Assembly (NCBI GenBank): GCA_007858575.1
Contig: CP042279.1
Coordinates: 744,001-808,000 of the forward strand
DNA: 64,000 nt
Source: Streptomyces sp. WAC08241
GTDB taxonomy: Bacteria > Actinomycetota > Actinomycetes > Streptomycetales > Streptomycetaceae
Direction: 5' to 3'
Shown here: positions 21,464 to 34,648 of the stretch, piece after piece
Numbering within the stretch: position 1 is the first letter of the stretch
How the letters are laid out: each line of letters opens with the position of its first letter
The notes under the pieces: generated by a model
Database searches by the model: none
What the model saw: only the letters and a program-made list of their open reading frames with translations
What the model was told of the DNA's origin: nothing
Translations under genes and position numbers: made by a program

Positions 21464-21850
21464 GTGGCACGCGTCAAGCGGGCAGTCAACGCCCACAAGA
21501 AGCGCCGGGCGATCCTCGAGCAGGCCTCCGGCTACCGCGGTCAGCGTTCGCGCCTGTACCGCAAGGCCAAGGAGCAGGTCACCCACTCGCTGGTCTACAA
21601 CTACAACGACCGCAAGAAGCGCAAGGGCGACTTCCGTCAGTTGTGGATCCAGCGCATCAACGCCGCTGCCCGCCTGAACGGCATGACGTACAACCGCCTC
21701 ATCCAGGGTCTGAAGGCCGCCAACATCGAGGTGGACCGCAAGATCCTCGCCGAGCTGGCCGTCAACGACGCCAACGCGTTCGCCGCCCTCGTCGAGGTCG
21801 CGCAGAAGGCCCTCCCGGCCGACGTCAACGCCCCGAAGGCCGCCGCCTGA
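21464..21850 (+). CDS. rplT: 50S ribosomal protein L20
   Basis: The gene is unbroken (128 residues). [20 protein letters not shown] and [19 protein letters not shown] are diagnostic of L20, an early 50S assembly protein that binds 23S rRNA domain II and represses its own operon in several bacteria. GTG 21464 follows CAAGGAG. It closes the infC-rpmI-rplT operon; a strong hairpin lies 23 bases downstream. Confidence 0.97.
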   Translation: MARVKRAVNAHKKRRAILEQASGYRGQRSRLYRKAKEQVTHSLVYNYNDRKKRKGDFRQLWIQRINAAARLNGMTYNRLIQGLKAANIEVDRKILAELAVNDANAFAALVEVAQKALPADVNAPKAAA

Positions 21851-21873
21851 TCTTCCAGGCCGCAGTACCTCCG

Positions 21874-21911
21874 CCCGGACCCGCAGACGCTCACGCGCCT
21901 GCGGGTCCGGG
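21874..21911 (+). terminator. Terminator of the infC-rpmI-rplT operon
   Basis: CCCGGACCCGCAG pairs perfectly with CTGCGGGTCCGGG over 13 bp with a 12-base loop, just past the rplT stop. Confidence 0.85.
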
Positions 21912-22027
21912 TGCGTCGGCCCCTGAACCACCCGGCCCGCGCCGCACCCGCACCCCGTGCCGTACCGGAGCGCGACCGCACCCGGCTTCCGCAGCCCCCG
22001 GCCCCGAAGAGAGAACCGCCGCACGCC

Positions 22028-22866
<839 letters not shown>

Positions 22867-22956
22867 GGCACCCCGGAAGGGACCATTCCGCCCCGCCCGC
22901 CCAGTAGAGTGACGCACTCGGGGCCCACTGCGCTACACGGAGGGGTGGGGACGGGG

Positions 22957-25417
<2,461 letters not shown>

Positions 25418-25418
<1 letters not shown>

Positions 25419-27942
25419 TGCGGGTCCCGCTTTCTTGGCTGCGGGAGTACGTCGACCTGCCGGCGACGGAGACCGGCCGAGACGTCCAGGCCAAACTCGT
25501 TTCGGCAGGCCTGGAGGTCGAGACCGTCGAGCGGCTCGGCGCCGGCCTGTCCGGCCCGCTGGTGGTCGGCAGGGTCCTCACCATCGAGGAGCTGACGGAG
25601 TTCAAGAAGCCCATCCGCTTCTGCACCGTCGACGTCGGGCAGGCCAACGGCACCGGCGAGCCCCAGGAGATCATCTGCGGCGCCCGGAACTTCGCCGAGG
25701 GCGACAAGGTCGTCGTGGCCCTGCCCGGCGCCGTGCTCCCCGGTGACTTCCGGATCGCCGAGCGCAAGACGTACGGCCGCGTCTCCCGGGGCATGATCTG
25801 CTCCGGCGACGAGCTCGGCATGGGCGACGACGGGACGCACGGCATCATCGTGCTGCCGCCGGAGCACGAGGTCGGCACCGACGCCACGGTCCTCCTGGAG
25901 CTGTTCGACGAGGTCCTCGACATCGCCGTCACCCCGGACCGCGGCTACTGCCTCTCGATGCGCGGCGTCGCCCGCGAGACGGCCACCGCCTACGGCCTGC
26001 CGCTGCGCGACCCGGCGCTGCTCGACGTGCCCGCGCCGAACTCGTACGGCTACCCGGTCCAGATCACCGACCCGATCGGCTGCGACCGCTTCACCGCGCG
26101 CACCGTCGTCGGCCTGGCGCCCGAGGCCCGCTCCCCGATCTGGCTCCAGCGCCGCCTCCAGAAGGCCGGCATGCGCCCGATCTCGCTGGCCGTCGACGTC
26201 ACCAACTACGTGATGCTGGAGCTCGGCCAGCCGCTCCACGCCTACGACCGCACCCGGCTCGACGGCCCCATCGGGTCCGCCGCGCCGAGGCCGGCGAGAA
26301 GATCACCACCCTCGACGGCACCGTGCGCGTCCTGGACGCCGCGGACCTGGTCATCACCGACAACCGCGGCCCGATCGGCATCGCGGGCGTCATGGGCGGC
26401 GCCCACACGGAGATCGCCGACCCGGCCACCGACCCGGAGACCGGCGTCGTCACCGGCACCTCCGAGGTCGTCGTCGAGGCCGCGCACTTCGACCCGATCT
26501 CGATCGCCCGCACGGCCCGCCGCCACAAGCTGGCCTCCGAGGCGTCCAAGCGCTTCGAGCGCGGCGTCGACCCGCAGGCCGCCGCCGCTGCCGCGCAGCG
26601 CACCGTCGACCTGCTCGTGCTGCTCGCGGGCGGCACGGCCGAGGCCGGCGTCACCGAGGTCGTGGCCCCGTCCGCGCCCCGGACGATCGTCGTCCCGGCG
26701 GACCACCCGGACAAGGTCGCGGGCGTCGCCTACGGCCGCGAGACCGTCGTCCGCCGCCTCCAGGAGGTCGGCTGCGACGTCTACGGCCAGGACGAGCTGA
26801 TCGTCACGGTCCCCTCGTGGCGGCCCGACCTCAACGAGCCGAACGACCTCGCCGAAGAGGTCATCCGCCTGGAGGGCTACGAGAACCTGCCCTCCACGCT
26901 GCCCAGGCCCCCGGCCGGCCGCGGACTCACCGAGCGCCAGCGCGTCCACCGCCGCGTGGGCCGCGCCCTGGCCGGCGCCGGCTACGTCGAGGCGCTGAAC
27001 TACCCGTTCCTCGGCGAGCAGGTCTTCGACCAGCTCGGCCTGGACGCGGACGACGCCTCCCGCCGGGTGGTGAAGCTGGTCAACCCGCTCTCCGACGAGG
27101 AGCCCGCGCTCCGTACGACGCTGCTCCCGGGCCTGCTCGGCGCGCTCCGTCGCAACGACAGCCGCGGCGGCCACGACCTGGCCCTCTTCGAGACCGGCCT
27201 GGTCTTCCGGGCCGGCGAGCGGCCGGGCGTCGCCGTCCGCCTCGGCGTCGACCGGCGTCCCACGGACGAGGAGATCGCCGAGGTCAACGCGGCCCTGCCC
27301 GCGCAGCCCCGGCACGCCGCCGTCGTCCTCGCCGGCGCGCGCGAGCAGGCCGGCTGGTGGGTAGGGGCCGCCCGTCCGACTGGGCGGACGCGGTCGAGGC
27401 CGCCCGCACGGTCGCCCGCGAGGCCGGCGCCGAACTGATCGTGCGCCAGGGCCAGTACGGCCCGTGGCACCCGGGCTGCTGCGCCGAGCTGCTCGTCGTC
27501 GTCGACGGCGAGGAGCGCACGGCGGGCCACGCGGGCGAGCTGCACCCGCGCGTGGTGAAGTCCTTCGGCCTGCCGGCCCGGACCAGCGCCATGGAGCTCG
27601 ACCTCGACCTGGTCGAGGCGGCGTCCGAGGCCCCCTCAAGGCCCCCGGATCTCCTCCTTCCCGGTCGCCACCCAGGACGTCGCCCTGGTCGTCGCCGCCG
27701 GCGTCCCGGCCGCCGCGGTCGAGGCCGCCCTGCGCGAGGGCGCGGGTGAACTCCTGGAGTCCATCCGGCTGTTCGACGTCTACACCGGCGACCAGCTCGG
27801 CGAGGGCACCAAGTCCCTCGCCTACGCCCTGAAGTTCCGCGCCCCGGACCGCACCCTGACGGTCGACGAGGCCACGGCGGCCCGCGACGCGGCCGTCGCC
27901 CTGGCGTCCGAGCGCACCGGCGCCGTCCTGCGCGGCGCCTGA
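25418..27942 (+). CDS. pheT: Phenylalanine--tRNA ligase beta subunit
   Basis: Domains in order: N-terminal [16 protein letters not shown], the tRNA-binding OB fold (residues about 45-155, [20 protein letters not shown]), the B3/B4 editing domain ([20 protein letters not shown]), the B5 domain ([20 protein letters not shown]), the catalytic-like core ([19 protein letters not shown]) and the C-terminal anticodon-binding FDX-ACB domain ([20 protein letters not shown]). Breaks near 26273, 27365 and 27637. Repaired length about 842 residues, normal for the family. A 14-bp hairpin terminator lies 18 bases after the stop. Confidence 0.96.
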
Positions 27943-27959
27943 CCTCGCGGCGGTGCCTA

Positions 27960-27997
27960 GGAGGGCCGCCCCGGAGATCTTCTCGGGGCGGCCCTCC
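27960..27997 (+). terminator. Terminator of pheST
   Basis: GGAGGGCCGCCCCG pairs perfectly with CGGGGCGGCCCTCC over 14 bp with a 10-base loop, directly after pheT. Confidence 0.9.
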
Positions 27998-28225
27998 GCC
28001 GTTTCGGGGCCCGCGACACGTACACCCTTACGGGAATGGCGCGTCCGTGCCGATGGCGCGCCCCTGGCGCGGGGCGGCGCGCCGAGGGTGCTCACTCCTT
28101 CGGGTGAGATCGTCGGAGGGCGTTCCGCGAGGGTGCGCGCGGTCGGGAGAATCGACGCGGCCGCAGGGGCGGACCTGTGTGCCGCGGTGCCTCCGGGTGC
28201 CGTCGGGGCTCGGGAAGGGCCGTGC

Positions 28226-29287
28226 ATGATCCGTACGAGGTCGTTGTACTCCGATGGCTCCCGGCTCCGCCGGTCGGCCCTGTTCGCTCTTCCCGCCGCC
28301 TGGGGCGCGATGGCCGTGGCGTGGAGGTTCGCCTGCCCGCCCGCCAGGGAGCCGGGGCTGCCGATGCGGATCGCCGCCGGCGTCGTCTTCCTCTCCGTCG
28401 GCATCGGTCTCGTCCTCGGCGTCCGGCGCGGGCTCATACGCGAGCTGGCCCGGGCGCGGGCCGTCGCGGCCGCCACCCAGCAGGTGCTGCTGCGGCCGCC
28501 GCCGGGCCGTCTTGAAGGGCTGACCCTGGCCGCCGGGCAGCTCTCGGCCTCCCGGGCGCCTCCGTCGGCGGGGACCTGTACGAGGCGGTGGCCACCCCTA
28601 CGGGGTGCGGATCGTCCTCGGGGACGTCCGGGGTCACGGGCTCGCCGCGCTCGGCGCCGTGGTCGCGGTGCTCGGCAGCTTCCGCGAGGCCGCCCACGAC
28701 GAGCCCGAACTCGCGGGGTGCTGCGGCGGTTGGAACGCGCCCTGGAGCGGCACCTGCGGGAGCGGGCCCGGGACGAGCACCCGGCGCGGGCCGGGACGGA
28801 CCCCGAACACCCGGCGGCGGAGGAGTTCGTGACGCTGCTGCTCCTGGAGATCGGGCCCGACGGACGGCTCGCCGTGTTCAACTGCGGCCACCCCGCCCCG
28901 TACCGTCTCGGCCGGAAGCCGGAGCGGCTCCCCGTGGGGACCCGCTGCCCCCGCTCGGCGTGCTGCCGCTGCCCGCCGGCCTCGCGCCGCACACGGCGGC
29001 CCGGCTGCTGCCCGGCGAGACCCTCGTCCTGCACACCGACGGCGCGGAGGAGGCCCGGGACCACCGGGGCCGGTTCTTCGCACTCGACGCCGCCCTGGCC
29101 GGGCCGCCTGGCGAGGCGCCCGCGGCCCTGGTCCGCCGGGTCCACGCGGAGCTGCTGCACCACACGGGCGGCCGGCCCGCCGACGACGTCGCGCTCCTCG
29201 TCGTGCGGAACGACCGCGCCAGGGTGCCGGCGCAGCCCGCCGAACCCGGGCTGCGCCGGCCCGGCCCGCCCCTCCTCCCACTGTTGA
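28226..29287 (+). CDS. SpoIIE-type PP2C serine phosphatase, membrane-anchored
   Basis: Two N-terminal membrane helices (ALFALPAAWGAMAVAWRF and AAGVVFLSVGIGLVLGV) precede a PP2C-like SpoIIE domain: SVGGDLYEAV and VLGDVRGHG supply metal-binding aspartates, then FNCGHPAPYRL, LHTDGAEEARD and DDVALLVVRND. Such proteins dephosphorylate anti-sigma factor antagonists. Breaks near 28550, 28720 and 28945. The start ATG 28226 gives MIRTRSLYSDGSRL. The C-terminal end is uncertain because the conserved domain stops near 29210 and the frame then stays open; 29287 is the nearest stop in the starting frame. No anti-sigma or antagonist gene is adjacent. Confidence 0.85.
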   Translation: MIRTRSLYSDGSRLRRSALFALPAAWGAMAVAWRFACPPAREPGLPMRIAAGVVFLSVGIGLVLGVRRGLIRELARARAVAAATQQVLLRPPPGRLEGLTLAAGQLSASRAPPSAGTCTRRWPPLRGADRPRGRPGSRARRARRRGRGARQLPRGRPRRARTRGVLRRLERALERHLRERARDEHPARAGTDPEHPAAEEFVTLLLLEIGPDGRLAVFNCGHPAPYRLGRKPERLPVGTRCPRSACCRCPPASRRTRRPGCCPARPSSCTPTARRRPGTTGAGSSHSTPPWPGRLARRPRPWSAGSTRSCCTTRAAGPPTTSRSSSCGTTAPGCRRSPPNPGCAGPARPSSHC

Positions 29288-29719
29288 GCGGAGGGGACGG
29301 GCACCGGCGCTGCCCGCCCCGCCACGGAGTGTCGGGCAGATCAGCGGGCGGGCGACGCGGACCGGGCGGCCGCACTGTACGAGGGGGAGCCGGCGGCTCG
29401 GTCGTCGCCTTGCGGCGAGAAGCACAGTCAACCGGGGCCGGGCCGGGCGCGGCAGAGCGCGCGGACCGGAAGAACGGGTGCTCCGTTCACACCCCGTGCG
29501 AAACCCCGGTACGAAGCTCCGGTGCGGAACCCTCTGTACGAAACCCCGGTACGGAACCCCCGTGCGAAGCTCCGGTGCGCAACCCCACGGGAGGTCTCCG
29601 TGCCCTCCGCGCGTACACCTCGTGCACGCGATTCCCCTCGTACGGGCCACTCCCCGCCACTTCGCCCCGTACGAAATCGGCCACCGCTACGCTGAGTTCA
29701 CCGAGCGACCGGAGCGGCC
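29288..29719. other. Gap between phosphatase and HTH-TPR gene
   Basis: This stretch of about 430 bases holds no convincing gene on either strand. Its only clear structure is the 13-bp tandem array at 29496-29587; the last 60 bases before ATG 29720 presumably carry the promoter of the regulator gene. Confidence 0.5.
29496..29587. repeat. 13-bp tandem repeat, seven copies
   Basis: Seven head-to-tail units start at 29496, 29509, 29522 (14 bases), 29536, 29549, 29562 and 29575. The consensus is GTGCGAAACCCCG with purine swaps; GTGCGAAGCTCCG and GTACGAAACCCCG are typical copies. The array is non-coding as far as I can see. Confidence 0.9.
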
Positions 29720-31068
29720 ATGCAGCCCAACACCTTGCTCGACGCCCTGCTCGACGAAGCGGGCGTCTCGCACGCCGGCCTCGCCACCCGGGTGAACCGG
29801 GCCGGCCGGGCCAGGGACTCACCCTGCGTTACGAACACACCGCCGTGGCGCGCTGGTTGAAGGGCCAGCGGCCGCGCGGCCAGGTGCCGGACCTGATCTG
29901 CGAGGTGCTCGCCGCCCGACTGGACCGGCAGGTGACCCTGGACGACATCGGCCTCGGGGTCCCGGGCGGCCCGGTCCAGGCGCCCGGTTCGCCGCCCGCT
30001 CGGGGTCGTGGACCGGGCGGGCCGCTCTCCCCTCTGGCGGGCGGCCGACGAGACGAGCAGCAGCGGCCGTACGTCGTCTCCGCGCCGGCCCTGACCGGCA
30101 CCCCCGCGGTGATCCCCGTGTGGGAGTGGGAGAACCCGCCGGAGGACGTGGACGTCTCCCGTACCGGCCGGACCGCCGTCTCGGCCGCCGACATCGCCGT
30201 CCTGGTCGCCGCCCGGTCCCACTACGAGCAGATGTACCGCAAGGCCGGGGCGTCGCGACCCGGGCCCGGATCGTCGGCTTCCTCACCGCCGAGACGGCGC
30301 CGCTGCTCCGGGGCACGTACGGCGACGCCCTCGGGCGGGAGCTGCACCGCGCCGCCGGCGGTCTGGTGGCGGTGGCCGGGATCTGCGCCTACGACACCGA
30401 CGCGCACGGCCTGGCCCAGCGCTACTTCCACCAGGCGCTGCGGCTCGCGAAGGCCAGCGGGGACCGGGGGCTCGGCGCGTACGTGATCGCCCTCCTCGTC
30501 AACCAGTCGCTGTTCGCGGGGAGTACCGGCAGGCGGTGGCGTTCGCGGAGGCGGCGCTGCGGTCGGCGGGGCGGCGGATCACCCCGGCGCTCGCCGCCGA
30601 CCTGACGGCGATGCAGGCGAAGGCGTACGCGCACCTGGGCGACGGGCGACCGCGCTCGCCTGCATCCGGCGGGCCGAGGAGGCGGCGGAGCGGATCAGTC
30701 CGGGGAGGAGCCGGCCGAGACGGGCTACGTGCAGCCGGGGCTCGTCAACGTGCAGATCGCGGAGGCCCTCCTCGGTCTGGGCGACCTTCCGGCGGCCCAC
30801 GAGCACGCCGTGGCGGCGGTCGGGGCGCCCTCGCACGACCGGGGCGGGTGCACCGGCTCGCCATGCTGTGCCGGGTCCAGTTGCGGCAGGGGGAGGCCGA
30901 CGGGGCGGCGCGCACGGCGGTGGAGATGACCGAGCGGGCGCGCGGGATGGAGTCGCGGAGGCTGCGGGACCGGCTGCGGAGGTGCGGGAGCACCTCCTCG
31001 CGAGCGACGCGGTGGACGCGCGGGAGGCGGCGGCCCTCATCGACGGGGCCCTGCGCGTTCCCCTCTGA
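29720..31068 (+). CDS. HTH-TPR transcriptional regulator
   Basis: The N-terminus MQPNTLLDALLDEAGVSHAG, continuing LATRVNRAG and YEHTAVARWLKGQRPRG, is an XRE-like HTH. A Pro-rich linker follows, then WEWENPPEDVDVSRTGRTAV. The C-terminal half is alpha-helical with TPR character: ELHRAAGGLVAVAGICAYD, YFHQALRLAKASGDRGLGAY, LVNVQIAEALLGLGDLPAA, and the ending AREAALIDGALRVPL-like segment. Such proteins (NsdA-like) tune development and antibiotic production in Streptomyces. There are about six breaks (29818, 30250, 30522, 30647, 30700, 30845, 30980). Repaired length about 450 residues. Ligand and targets are unknown. Confidence 0.82.
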
Positions 31069-31211
31069 CCCCCCGACCCCTTGACTCCCTGATCCTCTGG
31101 TCTCCTGACCCCCTGGTCCCCCGACGCTTCTGGCCTGTTCCGGTCGTTTCCGGCCGTCTCTGTCCTTCTCCGCTCTCCCGCGATCCCCTTCGGTCTGAGA
31201 GTGCTGCGATA

Positions 31212-31250
31212 TTGCCACCAAACAAGCTCCGATCAGTCGGAAGGTGGCAA
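31212..31250 (+). promoter_or_regulatory. Nested hairpin over the nudix ribosome-binding region
   Basis: TTGCCACC (31212-31219) is perfectly complementary to GGTGGCAA (31243-31250), and inside lies TCCGA-TCAG-TCGGA (31228-31241). The 3' arm contains the AAGGTGG that would serve as ribosome-binding site for GTG 31255, so the fold would hide it. The region just upstream (31069-31200) is pyrimidine-rich and holds no gene. Confidence 0.5.
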
Positions 31251-31254
31251 GAAC

Positions 31255-31783
31255 GTGCAGTGGACGAAGTTGAGCGAACGCTCTGTCTATGAGAACCGTT
31301 GGTTCCGAGTGAACCTCGCGGACGTCGAACTCCCGGACGGCCGCCACCTGGACCACTATCTGATCCGGCTCCGGCCGGTCGCCGTCGCGACCGCCGTCAA
31401 CGAGGCCGACGAAGTCCTGATGCTCTGGCGCCACCGCTTCATCACCGACAGTTGGGGCTGGGAACTGGCCGCCGGCGTGGTCGAGGACGGCGAGGACGTC
31501 GAGTCCGCCGCCGCCCGCGAGATGGAGGAGGAGACCGGCTGGCGGCCGGGGCCGCTGCGCCACCTCCTCACCGTCGAGCCTCCAACGGCCTCACCGACGC
31601 CCGCCATCACCTCTACTGGGCGGAGCGGGCCACGTACACCGGACCGCCCGAGGACGCGTTCGAGTCCTCGCGGCGGGCCTGGGTCCCGCTGAAACAGGTC
31701 CCCGACATGATCGCCCGGGCGAGGTCCCGGCCGCGAACACGGCCGCCGGGCTGCTGATGCTCCACCACCTGCGCCTCGGCTGA
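31255..31783 (+). CDS. NUDIX hydrolase
   Basis: This is a pyrophosphohydrolase of nucleoside diphosphate-linked compounds. The Nudix box is complete: GVVEDGEDVESAAAREMEEE then TGW. The upstream HYLIRLRPVAVATAVNEADE and the downstream HLYWAERATYTGPPEDAFES resemble ADP-ribose/ADP-sugar pyrophosphatases. GTG 31255 gives VQWTKLSERSVYENRWFRV. Breaks near 31580 and 31722. About 175 residues when repaired. The substrate is not determined; a hairpin over the ribosome-binding site may control translation. Confidence 0.9.
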
Positions 31784-31793
31784 GCTGGGAAGG

Positions 31794-31833
31794 CCGGACG
31801 GCCCGTACCTGTGCGGGAGTACGGGCCGTCCGG
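31794..31833. terminator. Bidirectional terminator
   Basis: CCGGACGGCCCGTAC pairs perfectly with GTACGGGCCGTCCGG over 15 bp with a 10-base loop, between the nudix gene and the convergent dehydrogenase gene. Confidence 0.9.
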
Positions 31834-31864
31834 GTGGTGCGGAGAGTGGTCTGTGAAGGGGAAA

Positions 31865-31954
31865 CCCCAGGAGCGGGGACCCCAGGAGCAGGGGCCCCGG
31901 GAGCAGGGGCCTCAGGAGTACGGGCCCCAGGAGCAGGGGCCTCAGGAGTACGGG
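31865..31954. repeat. 15-bp tandem repeat, six copies, overlapping hbd 3' end
   Basis: Six exact-length units: CCCCAGGAGCGGGGA, CCCCAGGAGCAGGGG, CCCCGGGAGCAGGGG, CCTCAGGAGTACGGG, then the second and fourth types again (31925-31939 and 31940-31954). The last unit contains the stop codon of the convergent dehydrogenase gene. Confidence 0.9.
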
Positions 31955-32799
31955 TAGAAGCCCGAGCCCGTCTTCCGGCCGAGCCGGCCCGCGTCCACCA
32001 TGCGCTGGAGCAGCGGGGAGCGGCGTACAGCGGCTCCTTGAACTCCGAGTACATCGAGTCGGCGATCGAGGCGATCGTGTCCAGGCCGATCAGGTCGGAC
32101 AGCTTCAGCGGGCCCATCGGGTGGGCGCAGCCGAACTCCATGCCGTTGTCGATGTCTCGCGGCTCGCGATGCCCGACTCGAACATCCGGATCGCGGAGAG
32201 CAGGTACGGCACGAGCAGCGCGTTCACCACGAAGCCGGAGCGGTCCTGCGCGCGGATCGCGTGCTTGCCCAGCGCCTTCTCGGCGAAGGCCTGGGCCCGG
32301 CTGATCGTGCCCTCGGAGGTGGTGAGGGCCGGGATCAGCTCGACGAGCTTCTGCACCGGGGCCGGGTTGAAGAAGTGGATGCCGATGACCTGGTCGGGCG
32401 GGAGGTCGCCACGGCCAACTTCACCAGCGGGATCGAGGAGGTGTTCGAGGCCAGGATGGCGTCCGGACGGGTGATCACCTGGTCGAGGATCTGGAAGATC
32501 TCGGTCTTGACCTGCTCGTTCTCCACCACGGCCTCGATCACGAGGTCGCGGTCGGCGAACTCGCCCAGGTCGGTGGTGAAGCTGAGGCGCGCGAGGGTCG
32601 CGTCCCGCTCCTCCTCGCTGATCTTGCCGCGCTCGGCGGCCTTCGCCAGCGAGTTGTAGAGCCGGGTGCGACCGATCTCCAGCGCCTCGCCGGTGGTCTC
32701 GGCGACCCTCACATCGAGGCCGCTCCGGGCACACACCTCCGCGATGCCCGCGCCCATCTGGCCGCAGCCCACCACTCCGACGCGCTCAATGTCGGCCAT
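31942..32799 (-). CDS. 3-hydroxybutyryl-CoA dehydrogenase
   Basis: The enzyme oxidises 3-hydroxyacyl-CoA with NAD(P). The Rossmann motif is RVGVVGCGQMGAGIAEV; SNTSSIPL, the catalytic His in IGIHFFNPAPVQKLVELI, and DRSGFVVNALLVPYL with GMEFGCAHPMGPLKLSD-like helices complete the fold. ATG 32799 gives MADIERVG. Breaks near 32405, 32160 and 32020. About 284 residues, as usual for the stand-alone actinobacterial enzyme. The ending GRKTGSGFYPYS lies in a 15-bp tandem repeat. It may serve ethylmalonyl-CoA, butyrate or PHB metabolism. Confidence 0.93.
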
Positions 32800-32970
32800 G
32801 GAGTCCGTCACCTCGTGCCTTTCGCTCTTCTGCCGGCGGCGGGCCCGCGTGATTCCGGTGCGTCCGCCTCGATCCCCCGACGTTACCGCTCATTAACCGA
32901 TGATCGATCGCCCGGGACGTGGGCATGCTCTCCCGGTGAGTGTGACGTATCCGACAGAGGAGGGGTACAA

Positions 32971-34262
32971 GTGCGGCTTATCGGGAGAAGAGGGTTCGTG
33001 GCCGGCACCACGGGAGCGGCGCTCGCCGTGACGGGAACGACAGGGACGGCGACGGCGGACGGGGCGGCTCGCGGGGTCGCGGAGGCGGGCGCGGCACCCG
33101 AGGTGAGGAGCCAGGCCCGGGGAGGCCGTACCGCCGCCGGGAGTTCCGCGGCATGTGGCTGGCGACGGTGAGCAACATCGACTGGCCCTCCGCGCCCGGC
33201 CTGACCGCGGACCGGCAGCGCGCCGAACTCCTCGTCCACCTCGACACGGCGGTCGAGCGGCGCCTCAACGCCGTGGTCCTCCAGGTCTGGCCGACCGCCG
33301 ACGCCCTGTGGCCCTCGCCGTACGAGCCGTGGGCGGCGTGCCTCACCGGCACCCAGGGCCGCGACCCCGGCTGGGACCCGCTGGGCACGGCCGTCGCCGA
33401 GGCCCATGCGCGGGACCTCCAGTTGCACGCCTGGTTCAACCCGTACCGGGTGGCGAACCACACCGATCCGGCCCGGCTCGTCGCCTCCCACCCGGCGCGG
33501 CGGCACCCGGAGTGGGTGCTGCCCTACGGCGGGAAGCTGTACTACGACCCCGGCCTCCCCGAGGTCCGGCGCTTCGTCCAGGACGCCATGCTGGACGCGG
33601 TGCGCCGCTACGACGTCGACGCCGTGCACTGGGACGACTACTTCTATCCGTACCCGGTCGCCGGGCAGGACTTCGGCGACGACGGGACGTACGCGCGCCA
33701 CGGCGGCGGCTTCCCCGACCGGGCGTCCTGGCGCCGGCACAACACCGATCTGCTGGTCTCCGAGATGTCCGCCCGGATCAAGGAGGCCAAGCCGGACGTG
33801 GCCTTCGGCGTGAGCCCCTTCGGGGTCTGGCGGAACGCCGCCACCGACCCGGAGGGTTCGGACACCGCCGCCGGCGTCCAGACGTACGACGACCTGTACG
33901 CCGACACCCGCAAGTGGGTGCGGGAGGGCTGGCTCGACCACATCGTGCCCCAGCTCTACTGGCACATCGGCCTGGCCGCCGCCGACTACGCCGAGCTGCT
34001 GCCCTGGTGGGACGAGACGGTACGGGGCACCGGCGTCGGCCTCTACGTCGGCGAGGCGCTCCACAAGGCGGGCGATCCCGCCCAGCCCGCCGCCTGGCAG
34101 GACCCCGCGGAGCTCTCGCGCCACCTGGACCTCGCCAAGGGGTACGCCGGGGTCGGCGGCCACTGCTTCTTCTCGGCGAAGGAGGTCGCGCGGGACCGGA
34201 TCGGGGCGATGGCCAGGGTGGTGGCCGATCACTACCCGACCAGGGTCCGCCCGCCGGGGTGA
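32971..34262 (+). CDS. Tat-exported family 10-like glycosyl hydrolase (GHL10/DUF187)
   Basis: A Tat signal is visible at the N-terminus (RLIGRRGFVAGTTGAALAV, cleavage after the TATADGA region). The catalytic barrel starts with REFRGMWLATVSNIDWPS and includes LNAVVLQVWPTADALWPS, LQLHAWFNPYRVANHTDP, AVHWDDYFYPYPV, FGVSPFGVWRN and WLDHIVPQLYWHIGL, all typical of GHL10/DUF187 proteins related to YngK. GTG 32971 follows GAGGAGGGG. One break near 33122. About 430 residues. Probably acts on a cell-wall or extracellular glycan; the substrate is unknown. Confidence 0.92.
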
Positions 34263-34269
34263 CGGCTCT

Positions 34270-34468
34270 TCAGCCGGTCCCCGCCTCCGGGCGGTGACGC
34301 ACGACGGTGTCGGGGCCGGGCGACATCAGGGCCTCGTGTCCGTCGTCGAACTTCACGCGGTACGGGGAGTGCCGTCCTCCCCAGTACCTGAAGGACCTCG
34401 GCCGTACGGTCGTGGTGGCCGACGGTCCGTCCGTGCACCAGCAGTGTGTCGCCCACGCTCGCCTGCAT
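34270..34468 (-). CDS. DUF1918 domain protein
   Basis: This is a small protein of about 65 residues: MQASVGDTLLVHGRTVGHHD, then RTAEVLQVLG, and after a break near 34381 PYRVKFDDGHEALMSPGPD. The pattern matches DUF1918, a beta-rich SH3-like domain common in actinomycetes with no known function. It is convergent with the glycosidase gene (stop codons about 8 bases apart). No gene is visible in the 180 bases upstream. Confidence 0.85.
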
Positions 34469-34648
34469 CGGGGTGACCTCCTCGCGACCGGACGCGTGCC
34501 GGTTCTCGCTCCTCGGGGCCTCTGCTTGCCATTGTGACCCTTTTCGCCCGGTTCCGTCGCGCCGGACTCCCCGGGCTCCTTGGACTCCCCGGTCACCTCA
34601 TTACCTCGCCACCCCGCCACCCCATCACCCCATCACCCCGTCATCCGG

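Noticed and set aside
26242..29325. A 1027-codon open frame on the minus strand across pheT and the phosphatase gene
   Set aside because: It mirrors the G/C bias of genes on the other strand, has an implausible composition and no domain. GC-rich antisense frames stay open by chance.
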